Source: an uncultured Chlorobiaceae bacterium
GTDB taxonomy: Bacteria > Bacteroidota > Chlorobiia > Chlorobiales > Chlorobiaceae
DNA: 32,893 nucleotides
Assembly (NCBI GenBank): GCA_903822595.1
Contig: CAIJPS010000038.1
Coordinates: 1-32,893 of the forward strand
Direction of reading: 5' to 3'
The translations under genes and the position numbers were made by a program. Of the stretch, positions 8,768-16,856 are shown piece by piece. The notes under the pieces were generated by a model. The model saw nothing but the letters and a program-made list of their open reading frames with translations, did no database searches and had not been told where the DNA came from. The first letter of the stretch is position 1, and the number at the start of each line of letters is the position of its first letter.

Positions 8768-9319
8768 TTATACCGCAAAATTGTTTACCCATGAGACATA
8801 TTTGTTCATCCAGTTTTGGAGGAATGTTTTGCTCTCGGCACCAATATTGCCAGCATCATCAAACAACCCGTCCTTGAGCTGGATAAACGCTTCAGGTTGA
8901 GCCAGAGTCGGCACATCAAGACTTGCGAGAATGTTACGCAAATGCTGCTGTGCCAAAGCGGTGCCCATGGTGCCGACCGAAACACCTAAAATACCAGCAG
9001 GTTTACCTTCCCAGGAGTTCTGGCCATGTGGACGAGAACCGTGGTCGATTGCGTTTTTGAGAACACCCGGTATTGAGCGGTTATATTCTGGCGTAACAAA
9101 CAAAAGGCCATGGGCCGACTTTATTTCAAATTTTAACCGCTTGACGGATTCGGTCTGATTGTCATCATCATCCTGATTATACAACGGCAGGTCGCCGATT
9201 TGTAACTGCTTGAATGACAATTCCGGATGTTCCAGCATTCCAAGGGCAGTTGCCAACTTACGGTTTAATGAATCCTTGCGAAGACTGCCAACGATGACAG
9301 CTATTTGGTATTTGCTCAT
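8768..9319 (-). CDS. NADPH-dependent FMN reductase family protein, copy 1
   Basis: A 183-residue flavodoxin-fold reductase. GSLRKDSLNRKLA (11-23) is the phosphate-binding loop for FMN and PEYNRSIPGVLKNAID (77-92) is the family signature. Relatives reduce FMN, quinones, chromate or azo dyes with NAD(P)H as soluble cytoplasmic dimers; the substrate here is unknown. It is nearly identical (about 90%, roughly 19 differences) to the gene at 12309-12860, and similarity continues ~15 bp past the stop codon, so it is a recent duplication. It is convergent with the peroxidase gene. Confidence 0.9.
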   Translation of the reverse strand: MSKYQIAVIVGSLRKDSLNRKLATALGMLEHPELSFKQLQIGDLPLYNQDDDDNQTESVKRLKFEIKSAHGLLFVTPEYNRSIPGVLKNAIDHGSRPHGQNSWEGKPAGILGVSVGTMGTALAQQHLRNILASLDVPTLAQPEAFIQLKDGLFDDAGNIGAESKTFLQNWMNKYVSWVNNFAV

Positions 9320-9342
9320 GGTTCTTTAATGGAATAGTTAAA

Positions 9343-9430
9343 AATATAATCCGCTGATTCCGGTCATCTTCATACATCCGCTCTTCAGTTCGCTATTGGG
9401 GACAATCTGCCTCAGGATCAGCGGAAAACT
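9343..9430. repeat. ~85-bp dispersed element with inverted ends, copy 1
   Basis: Begins CCGCTGATTCCGGTCAT and ends GGATCAGCGG, so CCGCTGAT and ATCAGCGG form an inverted terminal match. A second copy with only scattered changes is at 13847-13933. It lies just upstream of FMN reductase copy 1. The GATTCCGGTCAT core resembles repeats I recall at ends of IS21-type elements, so it may be an IS-end scar or a small non-autonomous element. No transposase is present. Confidence 0.6.
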
Positions 9431-9972
9431 GATGCTTTAATAAACAAAGCGATAGTGCTATAAATTCAAGATCAAGTCGTCGGTGATCAACTCAACTGGC
9501 ATCGTCGGGAAGTTCCTGTCCGAACTCTTGGCTTTCATTGAGAATCACTCCACATTCTGTTCACGAGGCTCTCGCAGCCGGGTGTTTCAGGAGCCAACGG
9601 CTCCTGCAGGGGTTGCTCACCACCGCTCATTCCGAACTTGTCGAACAATAGATTGATCCGGCTAAACCGCGGATTTTTGAATTGTAACCCATAAGACATT
9701 ACATACTAACGATCCAACATACTGCTAATTTTTTACATGGTAAGTGGTTATCCGATTTAATGGATTTGATTGCTGAACGGGTTGGTTTGGCCTTCCGGTA
9801 TTGTCTGATTCTGATAAAGGCAAAAGCAATGTATTGATTGAAACTGCTCTTGAACTTTGAACTTTTTATTATAGCCCTTTGTTTATTAAAGTGCATATAA
9901 AAGAGTGAGTGTAAAAGGGCGAAAAGTTTGTTGCAGCTAAAAAAACACTTTTCATTTAAACGGAGATGCATC
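9431..9972. other. Gene-poor region with a tight hairpin and two tiny overlapping ORFs
   Basis: No recognisable gene. A perfect 8-bp stem with a 3-nt loop (CAGGAGCC at 9588-9595, GGCTCCTG at 9599-9606) stands out. On the minus strand an ATG-initiated 54-residue frame (9535-9699) ends in an ATGA overlap with a 26-residue frame (9458-9538); the second has GGAG upstream. I do not recognise either product. They may be gene remnants or chance frames. Confidence 0.35.
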
Positions 9973-10131
9973 ATGCTCGAAACCATTGCAGTCATCCTTA
10001 TAGTTCTCTGGCTTCTTGGTCTTGTCACTTCATATACGATGGGAGGACTTATTCATGGTCTTCTGGTCATAGCTATTATAGTTATTGTTATTCGTGTCAT
10101 AAGCGCTCAACAAGAATTACTTCCGAAGTAA
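9973..10131 (+). CDS. Lmo0937-family small membrane protein
   Basis: A 52-residue protein, almost entirely two hydrophobic segments (LETIAVILIVLWLLGLV and a Val/Ile-rich helix after GGLIHG). The length and the MLETIAVILIVLWLLG start match the Lmo0937/DUF5670 family, stress-associated membrane peptides of unknown function. The ATG at 9973 has CGGAG about 8 nt upstream. An upstream in-frame ATG at 9928 would add a basic leader without a ribosome site. It sits in a group of small stress genes with CsbD. Confidence 0.8.
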   Translation: MLETIAVILIVLWLLGLVTSYTMGGLIHGLLVIAIIVIVIRVISAQQELLPK

Positions 10132-10456
10132 AGACAAGGCCGAACAACAAGAAATCAGGTCAAACCGACCCGTCATTACGGAAAAACTTGTAGTTAAAAG
10201 CTTACAAGGCCGTCGCATATAAAGAAAAACAGCCATCCGATGCCGGAAACAGAGAACAGCTTGCTTTTATGCAGCTTAAGACAGTATTCAGGAGCAGAGA
10301 GGAGAGACAGCAGAACATCAGGCTGTTTTTAAACCCGGATAATCCGGAACAAACGGTGTCGTATGCCGGAAAGGTCAGGTGAGCCTTTAAAGTCTGTAAT
10401 ATGATGAGGATTGAAGAACAGAAGATGAGTTTTATGAACCAAAAGCGGAGATACTA
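10132..10456. other. Intergenic region upstream of csbD-like gene
   Basis: About 325 bp. One frame is open from a TAG near 10191 to the TGA at ~10380 and reads as plausible, charged protein (YKAVAYKEKQPSDAGN and onward), but it has no good start codon or ribosome site. It may be the tail of a lost gene. Nothing else is recognised. Confidence 0.3.
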
Positions 10457-10672
10457 ATGTGGGATCAGATTGAAGGTAACTGGAAACAACTCAAGGGCAG
10501 AGTGCAGGTGCAGTGGGGAAAGCTCACTGATGATGATGTTGATGTTGTCGCAGGGAAACGAGAAGAATTTCTCGGCAAAATCCAGGAACGGTATGGAGTT
10601 GCTAAAGACGATGCTGAAAAAATGGTTGACAAGTGGGAGAAATCTGCAGACGACTCATGGTTCTCCAAATGA
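10457..10672 (+). CDS. CsbD-family stress protein
   Basis: A 71-residue soluble protein with the CsbD hallmarks: WDQIEGNWKQLKGRVQVQWGKLTDDD at the start, then a G-K-R/L-G-K-I-Q-E-R-Y-G segment and an acidic amphipathic end. CsbD proteins are induced by general stress in many bacteria; their molecular function is unknown. GGAG lies 8 nt before the ATG. A strong intrinsic terminator follows, so it is probably a single-gene transcript or the last gene of a unit with the Lmo0937-like gene. Confidence 0.9.
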   Translation: MWDQIEGNWKQLKGRVQVQWGKLTDDDVDVVAGKREEFLGKIQERYGVAKDDAEKMVDKWEKSADDSWFSK

Positions 10673-10712
10673 CGCATTAAGAGGCTGGCTTTTTAGAAGC
10701 AACATGATTTAG

Positions 10713-10756
10713 GGTGCAGGTGAGTTGTGCAGACAATTTCCTGCACCTCATTTTTT
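10713..10756 (+). terminator. Rho-independent terminator after csbD-like gene
   Basis: An 8-bp perfect stem, GGTGCAGG (10713-10720) with CCTGCACC (10740-10747), followed by TCA and six T (10751-10756). It lies 40 bp past the CsbD stop. Confidence 0.8.
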
Positions 10757-10991
10757 ATTAGACGCTTTCGATCAGAACCAGGGAAAAACCTCGAATGTTC
10801 ATCCTGTTTATCTCATTGGCGCTCTTATCCTCAGTGTAACTGTACGGATCTGAAAATTCCCCTGAAAAGCACAATCCTCCTGCCTCATTGAAATCAGTTT
10901 TTTATTCAGAGTGTAAGAGCTTCTTTTAAATGGAGTTAATGCTCGAAATCCGCCATCTTTTATTCTTGGTTTTTTGTCACTAAATGAAATA

Positions 10992-12281
10992 ATGTTTCAG
11001 CATATGCATCTTTTTCAATTTGTTTGGAGTCGTTTGAAAGAGCACCCACTTGCCCGGGTTGGGCCAGGGCTTATAACGGGAGTAGCTGACGATGATCCAA
11101 GCGGGATAGCAACCTACTCTCAGGCTGGCGCTCAATTCGGTCTGAATATGCTCTGGACGATGCCTCTGGCATTCCCGTTGATGGCTGCAATTCAATCCAT
11201 GTGTGCCCGTATCGGCAGAGTTACCGGGAAAGGGCTCGCTGCGAATATCAAAATTACGTTTCCGCCTTTTGTTCTCTATAGTGTGGTGGTGCTGTTGCTG
11301 ATTGCCAATATCCTGAACATAGCAGCTGATGTTGCTGCTATGGGAGAAGTTGCAGAGCTTATTACGGGGATCAATCGTCACTGGATGACAGCTTTCTTTG
11401 TTTTCGGAACAGTTCTCCTGCAAGTGTTCATCCCATACCATCAATACGTAAAGTTCTTGAAGTGGCTTACCATTTCCTTGCTCGCCTATGCAGCGGTGCT
11501 CTTTACTGTCCATGTGCCCTGGGGAGAGGTTATTAAACAGACATTTCAACCAACATTTATTTTTAATGCTGATTCAGCAGCAGTCATCGTCGGTGTTTTT
11601 GGAACTACAATCAGTCCATATCTTTTTTTCTGGCAGGCCTCCGAAGAAGTTGAGGATATGCATACGAAAAAAGACGCCCCACCACTTTTGAAAAATAAAC
11701 GTGTTGCGGGTAAAGAACTGCGTCGTATACGATGGGATACCTGGAGTGGTATGTTCTATTCGAATATCACTGCCTATTTCATTATTCTGGCAACTGCCGT
11801 GACACTTCATGTATCCGGAATTACCGATATCAATACTGCGGCACAGGCTGCGAGTGCTCTGAGACCTCTTGCAGGAGACTTTGCGTTCCTGCTCTTTGCT
11901 ATTGGTATTCTCGGGGTTGGGTTGATCGGTGTTCCTGTTCTTGCAGGTTCTGGCGCCTATGCACTTTCCGAGGTTCTGAACTGGAATACAGGACTGGAAC
12001 GCAAGTTTTCTGATGCGCAAGGGTTTTACAGTATTATTGCGGTCAGTGTTTTTCTCGGGCTTGCTATCCAGTATACCCCGATTAGTCCAATGAAGGCATT
12101 ATTCTGGAGTGCTGTTATCAATGGCATTATCGCCGTCCCTCTGATGGTTGTGGTGATCTTACTGGTATCCAAAAAATCTGTCATGGGAAAATTTACGGCC
12201 AGTCGGCCGATAATTATTCTTGGCTGGGTAGCGGTTGCGGTTATGGGATTGGCTGCCATAGGCATGTTCATCCCCAGGTAG
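10992..12281 (+). CDS. Nramp-family metal transporter, atypical binding motifs
   Basis: A polytopic membrane protein of ~429 residues with about 11 hydrophobic segments in Nramp order. The TM1 metal site, usually DPGN, reads DPSG (35-38 from this start). The TM6 site, usually MPH, reads TISP (206-209) in GTTISPYLFFWQASEEVE. The lack of the transition-metal-selecting Met suggests the divergent Nramp-related branch, in which different substrates such as Mg2+ have been shown; the ion cannot be assigned here. The start is uncertain. ATG 10992 is preferred over a TTG at 10974, ATG 11004 is also possible, and none has a strong ribosome site. Confidence 0.87.
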   Translation: MFQHMHLFQFVWSRLKEHPLARVGPGLITGVADDDPSGIATYSQAGAQFGLNMLWTMPLAFPLMAAIQSMCARIGRVTGKGLAANIKITFPPFVLYSVVVLLLIANILNIAADVAAMGEVAELITGINRHWMTAFFVFGTVLLQVFIPYHQYVKFLKWLTISLLAYAAVLFTVHVPWGEVIKQTFQPTFIFNADSAAVIVGVFGTTISPYLFFWQASEEVEDMHTKKDAPPLLKNKRVAGKELRRIRWDTWSGMFYSNITAYFIILATAVTLHVSGITDINTAAQAASALRPLAGDFAFLLFAIGILGVGLIGVPVLAGSGAYALSEVLNWNTGLERKFSDAQGFYSIIAVSVFLGLAIQYTPISPMKALFWSAVINGIIAVPLMVVVILLVSKKSVMGKFTASRPIIILGWVAVAVMGLAAIGMFIPR

Positions 12282-12292
12282 TTTTATTTTTA

Positions 12293-12860
12293 GAACCTCC
12301 GGTTATTGTTATACCGCAAACTTTTTCACCCATGTGACAAACTTGTTCATCCAGTTTTGGAGGAGTGGTTTGCACTCGGCACCGATATTGTCAGCATCAT
12401 CAAACAACCCGTCCTTGAGCTGTATAAATGCTTCAGGTTGAGCCAGAGTTGGCATATCAAGACTTGCGAGAATGTTACGCAAATGCTGTTGTGCCAAAGC
12501 GGTGCCGATGGTGCCGACCGAAACACCTACAATACCAGCCGGTTTACCTTCCCAGGAGCTCTGGCCATGTGGACGAGAGCCATGGTCGATTGCGTTTTTG
12601 AGAACACCCGGTATTGAGCGATTATATTCTGGTGTAACAAACAAAATGCCCTGGGCCGACTGGATTTCAAATTTAAACCGCTTGACGGATTCGGTCTGAT
12701 TGTTATCGTCATCCTGATTATAGAGCGGCAGGTCGCCGATTTGTAACTGCTTGAATGACAATTCCGGATGTTCCAGCCTTTCAAGTGCAGTTGCAAGCTT
12801 GCGGTTTAATGAATCTTTGCGCAGGCTGCCAACGATAACAGCTATCTGGTATTTGCTCAT
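12293..12860. repeat. Duplicated segment matching 8752-9319
   Basis: The FMN reductase coding sequence plus ~15 bp beyond its stop (AACCTCCGGTTAT) is shared with 8752-9319 in the same orientation. The two direct copies are ~3.5 kb apart and bracket the Lmo0937, CsbD and Nramp genes. Recombination between them could delete that block. Confidence 0.8.
12309..12860 (-). CDS. NADPH-dependent FMN reductase family protein, copy 2
   Basis: A 183-residue paralogue of the gene at 8768-9319, with the same FMN loop GSLRKDSLNRKLA and signature PEYNRSIPGVLKNAID. The roughly 19 substitutions cluster in surface-like positions and near the C-terminus (for example NNFAV becomes KKFAV), while both motifs are untouched, so both copies look functional. 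It converges with the Nramp gene, with a 27-bp gap. The substrate is unknown. Confidence 0.9.
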   Translation of the reverse strand: MSKYQIAVIVGSLRKDSLNRKLATALERLEHPELSFKQLQIGDLPLYNQDDDNNQTESVKRFKFEIQSAQGILFVTPEYNRSIPGVLKNAIDHGSRPHGQSSWEGKPAGIVGVSVGTIGTALAQQHLRNILASLDMPTLAQPEAFIQLKDGLFDDADNIGAECKPLLQNWMNKFVTWVKKFAV

Positions 12861-13032
12861 GATGTTCTCTTTACAATGTTTACAACTTTCGGCTATTGCT
12901 CATTTTGTTTGTCTATGACCCACTCACTGCTTATGATCATTCAAAAAACAGGCTCACTCCATGCGTTCAAAATATCGCCGGCTTTAAAAACAGGATTATT
13001 AAACAGAACGTCTATGACAAGAGAAGTTCCCG

Positions 13033-13476
13033 TCATTTTATTCCGGCACTTCTGTTACCGTTATTGATACTATTACTGTTATGGTTTCGGACTAATTGCC
13101 GGCGTTCATCAACGCGTAAATCAGGCTTTCTATATTCAGCCTCACGAATCTTTTTTATGTCCACACTGCCAAGTCTTCTTATCATAGCGGGAAGATGGTG
13201 ATACGATATATCAAACCAGGGCCAATCACAATCTGATGAACGATACCAGGCGTTATTGATGCAAATGTAGTACAGTTTTCCATATGAGATTATATCATAT
13301 GGGCTTCCGACGGATACAGAAACCCCCCATCCATGCAGTTTGATAAAAGTCGGCCGTGTATTAAGAGTAATAGGCGGGTTCTGCTTTGCATTTTTAATGA
13401 TTGCGGAAATTGCATTTGACGAAGGAATACCCAAAACAATTCCCAGGATAATGATAACCAACCAGCTTTTTTTCAT
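13033..13476 (-). CDS. Predicted secreted protein of unknown function
   Basis: A 147-residue protein. It starts MKKSWLVIIILGIVLGIPSSNA, a clear signal peptide. The mature part has Tyr/Trp-rich segments (SYGKLYYICINNAWYRS, DWPWFDISYHHLPAMI) and a basic end (IREAEYRKPDLR). This layout of an aromatic exported domain followed by an LP..I..R..EY segment resembles small uncharacterised exported proteins I have seen in environmental bacteria; no function is known. It precedes a small membrane-protein gene on the same strand (13550 side), and expression is probably from its own promoter. Confidence 0.65.
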   Translation of the reverse strand: MKKSWLVIIILGIVLGIPSSNAISAIIKNAKQNPPITLNTRPTFIKLHGWGVSVSVGSPYDIISYGKLYYICINNAWYRSSDCDWPWFDISYHHLPAMIRRLGSVDIKKIREAEYRKPDLRVDERRQLVRNHNSNSINNGNRSAGIK

Positions 13477-13549
13477 TGTATCTTTTTCTGTCGATATGCC
13501 TGGTCAAGGAAAAAAGTGCGGACGAAATATATGTTCACTGACGAAAGCA

Positions 13550-13771
13550 TCAACTTTTCCTGTTGCCATAAACCAGCAGCACTCCACCGGCAACAATCGC
13601 CCCGACTCCTGCCCAAATCGGAATATTGACTGTCTTTTTTTCCTTTACAGACAGTTCGATCGGACCCAACTTTACTTCTTCGGTCTCTTTTGTATAACTG
13701 AAACTGCCATAGACCAGTCCCAGTATCCCGGATGCCATCAATACGATAGCTGCAATCTTTATCGCGTTCAT
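13550..13771 (-). CDS. Small two-helix membrane protein of unknown function
   Basis: A 73-residue protein. One hydrophobic helix at about 5-25 (IAAIVLMASGILGLVYG) and another at 52-68 (WAGVGAIVAGGVLLVYG) flank a conserved-looking hydrophilic loop (YTKETEEVKLGPIELSVKEK). I recognise this type as a widespread, unnamed small membrane protein often found near CsbD-like stress genes. The function is unknown. Confidence 0.7.
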   Translation of the reverse strand: MNAIKIAAIVLMASGILGLVYGSFSYTKETEEVKLGPIELSVKEKKTVNIPIWAGVGAIVAGGVLLVYGNRKS

Positions 13772-13846
13772 TTCACTTATCTGTTAATCTTGTTTCCGTC
13801 ACGAATACGAATACTCTCAACATTCTTGTAAACTCCCTTTTTTGAT

Positions 13847-13933
13847 AAATATTCCGCTGATTCCGGTCATTTTCATGCATCCACTCATCAGTTCGCTATC
13901 GGGGACAATCTGCCTCCGGATCAGCGGAAAACT
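13847..13933. repeat. ~85-bp dispersed element with inverted ends, copy 2
   Basis: Same element as 9343-9430. Here the ends pair better: CCGCTGATTCCGG at the left and CCGGATCAGCGG at the right form a 12-bp inverted match with one extra T. It lies downstream of the sigma-like gene. Confidence 0.6.
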
Positions 13934-13983
13934 CTAACCCAGTTGAAGAGCAAAGGAACTTATCCGGGCAATCCGAACTCTTT

Positions 13984-14445
13984 TCATAACGCACTACCCT
14001 TGTCGATGGAAACGCCATGCACATGTAAGGCATCAAGCGCGAGAATTTTCTCTGCAAGCGATTTTCGCCCCGCCGACAACCATACTCTGATGGTGTCAAG
14101 GGGTTTGCCGATTATTTTCGATATCGTCCGGTGTTTTAATCCAGAAACCGCTGAAAGCAGTACCGAAAGTTTTATATCGGCATCGCGCCGCAGCAATACC
14201 ATCCCCAGCTTTTCCATAGGGTTACATGAAGGTTTCGGAATACAGGATTCCTGGTCGTCACCGAACGTGTCGAAATAACACTCTCTGAATGTTTTGAATA
14301 CCTCACTTTCAGGCGTATCAAGAGTAACATTCAGATAGGTTATGTTGACCAGCTCAGTGGCTGACGTCTCAGACCCGGCCATCCAATAGGCAAGGCTGTA
14401 AATATCATCCATCAAATCTATTGGCGTTCTTTTTTCCCTGGTCAT
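13984..14445 (-). CDS. Divergent ECF sigma factor-like protein
   Basis: A 153-residue protein. Residues about 10-40 (MDDIYSLAYWMAGSETSATELVNITYLNV in outline) resemble sigma region 2.1-2.2, where ECF factors read out A.rL.g....AeDlvq.tfl. Residues about 95-135 (LSAVSGLKHRTISKIIGK through RVWLSAGRKSLAEKI) match sigma region 4.2, with an LSxVsGL..xxIA..lg.....V...l..gR..L pattern. The -10 recognition part of region 2 is poorly conserved, so it may be a diverged sigma factor, a sigma-like regulator or a decaying gene. GGGGTGAAG precedes the ATG. No anti-sigma gene is adjacent. Confidence 0.6.
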   Translation of the reverse strand: MTREKRTPIDLMDDIYSLAYWMAGSETSATELVNITYLNVTLDTPESEVFKTFRECYFDTFGDDQESCIPKPSCNPMEKLGMVLLRRDADIKLSVLLSAVSGLKHRTISKIIGKPLDTIRVWLSAGRKSLAEKILALDALHVHGVSIDKGSAL

Positions 14446-15013
14446 GGCTTCACCCCTGTAATGACTCTAAAAACAGTTGTCAAGAATGGTAATCACCCAT
14501 TTCACATCAAATGCATGTTACCCCGGGCTTAAAATGTCATCTCCATAAAAAAGCAAAAAAAATACCTGTCAGGTCAGTCTGCGATTATTACTCGTTACCC
14601 GTCTACAGTTCCTTTTTACTGAAAAAGTCCCATTCTTTCATGTTTTTGATTGATACTTTAAGAAACAAAGTCAAAAGACTAAAAGTTCAAGACCAGAACG
14701 ATTATCGTTAAGCTATCGACTCGACATTCCTGGCTATTATAGCTGCGTTTGATCGCAACGAATTCACGCAGAACCCGTTAGCGCTGGCGATGATGCACGT
14801 TTCTTTTCCATATTATAGTCTGCATGGGGATTTGGCAGTTTGAGCAACGTACCTGTGATATTGTTACTGCTGGGCGATCGGATGCATCTGCATAGACAGT
14901 ATCTTTTTCTGTTTGCCGTAGATAAACAGATGCTACACCCAGGCTCGTTAAGTCGGCAGAAATAGCGAAAAATAGGTATATTTATTCTTCATATCGTCAC
15001 ATATTGCGGTTTA
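14446..15013. other. Gene-free region left of the defence island
   Basis: About 570 bp. Frames here are short and resemble no family I know. It must contain the promoter for hipBA; an AT-rich imperfect palindrome around 14966-14986 (GAAAAATAGGTATATTTATTC) could be a binding site, since HipB-type antitoxins repress their own operons, but the match is loose. Confidence 0.4.
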
Positions 15014-15388
15014 ATGCTTAAAGATAAATATGAGTTTTTGATGAAGATTGAAGGATTATTGACGGATGAAGCGATTCTGGGAGAGTTGGGCAAGCGATTT
15101 GCGCAGCGACGACTTGAGCTTCAGCTTAGCCAGGAGATGCTCGCGGAGCAGGCGGGCGTTTCGAAGCGGAGCGTGGAGCGGGTCGAGGCCGGGGCCGCGA
15201 CGCAAATATCGACCATGATCCGGATGCTGCGGGTATTGGAGCTGCTGGATAGGTTGGAAACATTGGTGCCCGAGGCTGGAGTGCGTCCGATGGATCTGCT
15301 CAAGCTGAAGGGCAAGGCGCGAAAGCGTGCCAGTAGCAAGAAGAAATCAACGGATGAAGTGCCATGGACGTGGGGTGACGAAGCATGA
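15014..15388 (+). CDS. HipB-like XRE-family antitoxin
   Basis: A 124-residue protein with a helix-turn-helix at about 25-80 (LGKRFAQRRLELQLSQEMLAE then VSKRSVERVEAG), the XRE fold of HipB antitoxins. The tail is basic (KGKARKRASSKKK). It overlaps hipA by ATGA, giving the standard antitoxin-toxin coupling, and probably represses the operon. The start is not settled: Met at 15041 is an alternative and neither has a strong ribosome site. Confidence 0.85.
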   Translation: MLKDKYEFLMKIEGLLTDEAILGELGKRFAQRRLELQLSQEMLAEQAGVSKRSVERVEAGAATQISTMIRMLRVLELLDRLETLVPEAGVRPMDLLKLKGKARKRASSKKKSTDEVPWTWGDEA

Positions 15389-16692
15389 GCACGACGGCAA
15401 TGGTAAACTTGTGGGGACGTACGATCGGTGCAGTGTCTCTGAATGACGATGCAACGACCGCGACCTTTGAATATGATCCGGCGTTCACCAGTAGCGGTAT
15501 CGAGGTGGCCCCGCTGATGATGCCGCTATCCAGTCGGCTCTACTCCTTCCCATCGCTGCAGTCAGAAACCTTCCATGGTCTTCCGGGGCTTTTGGCGGAT
15601 TCACTGCCGGATCGGTTTGGTAATGCGTTGATTGATGCCTGGCTCGCCCGTTCCGGACGCATGCCGGAATCTTTCAATGCGGTGGAGCGCCTCTGTTATA
15701 CGGGTTCGCGCGGCATGGGTGCGCTGGAGTATGCACCTGCAACCCGATTGGAGGCACCCGGATCATCCCGTATTGAAGTTGACAAGCTGGTAGCGTTGGC
15801 TTCGGAGGTTTTGAGCCATCAGAACAACCTGCAGGGCTGGTTCCATGAGGAGGGAAAGAAAACGGCACTACAAGATATTTTACAGGTTGGCACTTCTGCT
15901 GGCGGCGCGCGGGCCAAGGTGGTGATCGCCTGGAATCCGAAAACGAATGAAGTTCGTTCAGGGCAGGTGACGCCTGGCAGAGGATTTGAATACTGGCTGA
16001 TGAAGTTTGACGGTGTCAGCGGCAACAAGGATAAAGAGCTGGAAGACCCAAAAGGATACGGCGCGATCGAACATGCTTATTACAGGATGGCGGTAGACGC
16101 GGGAATCGCTATGACTCCGTGCCGCCTGTTCGAGGAGAACGGGCGCCGCCATTTCATGACGAAGCGCTTCGATCGGCTGGAAGGTGGAGGCAAGCTGCAC
16201 ATGCAGTCGCTTTGCGGCATGGCGCATTATGATTTCAATCAGGCAGGAGCATACGGCTACGAACAGGCATTGCAGGTAATCCGCCGACTGGGGTTGCAAA
16301 TGGCAGCTATTGAGGAGCAGTTCCGACGGATGGTTTTCAATATCGTGGCCCGTAACCAGGATGACCACGTCAAGAACATTGCCTTCCTTATGGACAAGTC
16401 GGGAAACTGGTCACTTTCCCCCGCGTTCGACATGACCTACAGCTATCAACCAGACGGAAAATGGACTTCGAGCCATCAAATGACGATGAATGGCAAGCAG
16501 AAGGGATTTACTCTGGAGGATTTCAAAGCCTGTGCAAAGAGCGCATCCATGAAGCGCGGGCGTGCGGAAACGATTATTGATGAAGTGAGGAGCGTTGTGG
16601 CGCAATGGCGGAACTATGCAGACGAGTCTCACGTCAAGCCGGAGCAACGGGACAAAATAGAGTCAGCCCTGAGACTGGAGCCCCTTGCATGA
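15385..16692 (+). CDS. hipA: HipA-family Ser/Thr kinase toxin
   Basis: A 435-residue kinase of the HipA toxin family, whose studied members phosphorylate tRNA synthetases or other translation targets and cause growth arrest. The Gly-rich loop TSAGGARAK is at 170-178. The catalytic segment RNQDDHVKN is at 323-331 (Asp326 as the likely base) and the metal-binding LSPAFDM at 344-350. The N-terminal HipA_N-like region (LPGLLADSLPDRFGNAL) is intact and the length is normal. It is coupled to the HTH antitoxin by ATGA. G+C looks higher than in the surrounding DNA, consistent with acquisition. An hsdR-start relic begins right at its stop codon. Confidence 0.92.
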   Translation: MSTTAMVNLWGRTIGAVSLNDDATTATFEYDPAFTSSGIEVAPLMMPLSSRLYSFPSLQSETFHGLPGLLADSLPDRFGNALIDAWLARSGRMPESFNAVERLCYTGSRGMGALEYAPATRLEAPGSSRIEVDKLVALASEVLSHQNNLQGWFHEEGKKTALQDILQVGTSAGGARAKVVIAWNPKTNEVRSGQVTPGRGFEYWLMKFDGVSGNKDKELEDPKGYGAIEHAYYRMAVDAGIAMTPCRLFEENGRRHFMTKRFDRLEGGGKLHMQSLCGMAHYDFNQAGAYGYEQALQVIRRLGLQMAAIEEQFRRMVFNIVARNQDDHVKNIAFLMDKSGNWSLSPAFDMTYSYQPDGKWTSSHQMTMNGKQKGFTLEDFKACAKSASMKRGRAETIIDEVRSVVAQWRNYADESHVKPEQRDKIESALRLEPLA

Positions 16693-16735
16693 AACCGGAG
16701 AACGCAAAACCGTCCAGATCCTGATTCTTGCCATT
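16690..16735 (+). pseudogene. Short relic of an hsdR 5' end
   Basis: Immediately after hipA, one frame reads ETGERKTVQILILA, against PTPSEHKTVQVRILA at the start of the hsdR copies at 25105 and 27149. At DNA level AAAACCGTCCAG and ATTCTTGCC are identical and equally spaced; over the 33-bp core about 28 positions match the 25105 copy. It is too short to be functional. Confidence 0.55.
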
Positions 16736-16856
16736 CCTGCATCGGCTTATTACTGTTTTTGTTGAAGTTGCTGCCACGGGAATCATGTTGGTTCGCTATG
16801 CGTTTCATTTCCTATTGTGAATAGCTTCTTATGATTCAAACCAAAAGGAAATAATC

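Noticed and set aside
9535-9699. Small toxin-antitoxin-like pair with 9458-9538
   Set aside because: An ATGA overlap exists, but the products are tiny, unrecognised, and the first lacks a ribosome site.
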